Shown piece after piece: positions 63,970 to 64,000 of a stretch of 64,000 nt of DNA (positions are counted from its first letter, which is position 1; every line of letters starts with the position of its first letter). A program made the position numbers and the translations under genes. Location of the stretch: positions 4,335,001 through 4,399,000 of the forward strand of contig NZ_CP022657.1 of assembly GCF_002243515.1 (NCBI RefSeq). The letters are read 5' to 3'. This DNA is from Tumebacillus algifaecis (GTDB lineage Bacteria; Bacillota; Bacilli; Tumebacillales; Tumebacillaceae). Under the pieces are notes generated by a model. That model made no database searches. It saw only the letters and a list, made by a program, of their open reading frames with translations, and was not told where the DNA came from.

Positions 63970-64000
63970 TCATCCCCCTAAAGCTACTTGGAACGCCTCC
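63970..64000 (-). CDS. radA: Last codons of a gene before disA, probably radA
   Basis: Nine codons ending EAFQVALGG and a TGA stop that lies 5 nt before the disA start. Such endings occur in RadA (Sms), whose gene precedes disA in Bacillus. Only position and the short tail support this; the rest lies beyond the window. Confidence 0.5.
   Translation of the reverse strand, partial: EAFQVALGG

Overview
The window looks like a moderately GC-rich, endospore-forming Firmicute of the order Bacillales. The evidence is the sporulation and germination genes (gerD, kbaA, cwlD, pdaB, a SpoIIM-family gene, sigH) and the Bacillus-like order radA-disA-yacL-ispD-ispF-gltX-cysE-cysS-mrnC-rlmB-rae1-sigH-rpmG-secE-nusG-rplKAJL-ybxB-rpoBC-rpsLG-fusA-tuf followed by the S10, spc and alpha operons. 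GC content and several synteny differences from B. subtilis would fit an Alicyclobacillaceae-type lineage such as Tumebacillus; that placement is a guess.

Nearly everything is transcribed on the minus strand, so the biological order runs from right to left. From the right edge: the last codons of radA, disA (c-di-AMP synthase), pssA (phosphatidylserine synthase), yacL (PIN/TRAM), ispD and ispF (isoprenoid synthesis), gltX, a cysteine T-box, cysE and cysS, mrnC and rlmB (rRNA maturation), rae1 (A-site endonuclease), sigH, then rpmG, secE, nusG, the L11-L1 and L10-L7/L12 genes, ybxB, rpoB and rpoC, the str operon, and the long S10-spc-alpha cluster ending with rplQ. Then come truA, rplM-rpsI, cwlD, a small lipoprotein gene, salA, gerD (plus), kbaA (minus) and pdaB (plus). 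Strong sigma-A promoters, L10 and L13 leaders, two likely L1-binding sites, a Cys T-box and about 14 intrinsic terminators can be read directly.

Left of pdaB the Bacillus synteny breaks. Here lie a SpoIIM-family membrane protein, a PAS-GGDEF-EAL sensor, an orphan zinc-finger anti-sigma-like protein, a cold-shock gene, hpf (with a plausible sigma-H promoter), a noncoding repeat region, two unrecognised genes, secA, prfB (with its programmed frameshift intact) and a 16S rRNA gene cut by the left edge.

The most unusual stretch is the roughly 2.4 kb between hpf and secA. It holds an array of about 112- and 247-bp repeats carrying hairpin elements whose stems co-vary, a C-rich imperfect tandem region, and two genes of unknown function. 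The short repeat units look like deletion derivatives of the long ones. Other points worth attention: SecA lacks the usual C-terminal zinc tail, S4 is the zinc type and sits inside the alpha operon, the ECF transporter genes and the L7Ae-like gene are absent from their usual places, nusG has a hairpin between its Shine-Dalgarno sequence and start codon, and the rplK promoter overlaps the nusG stop codon.
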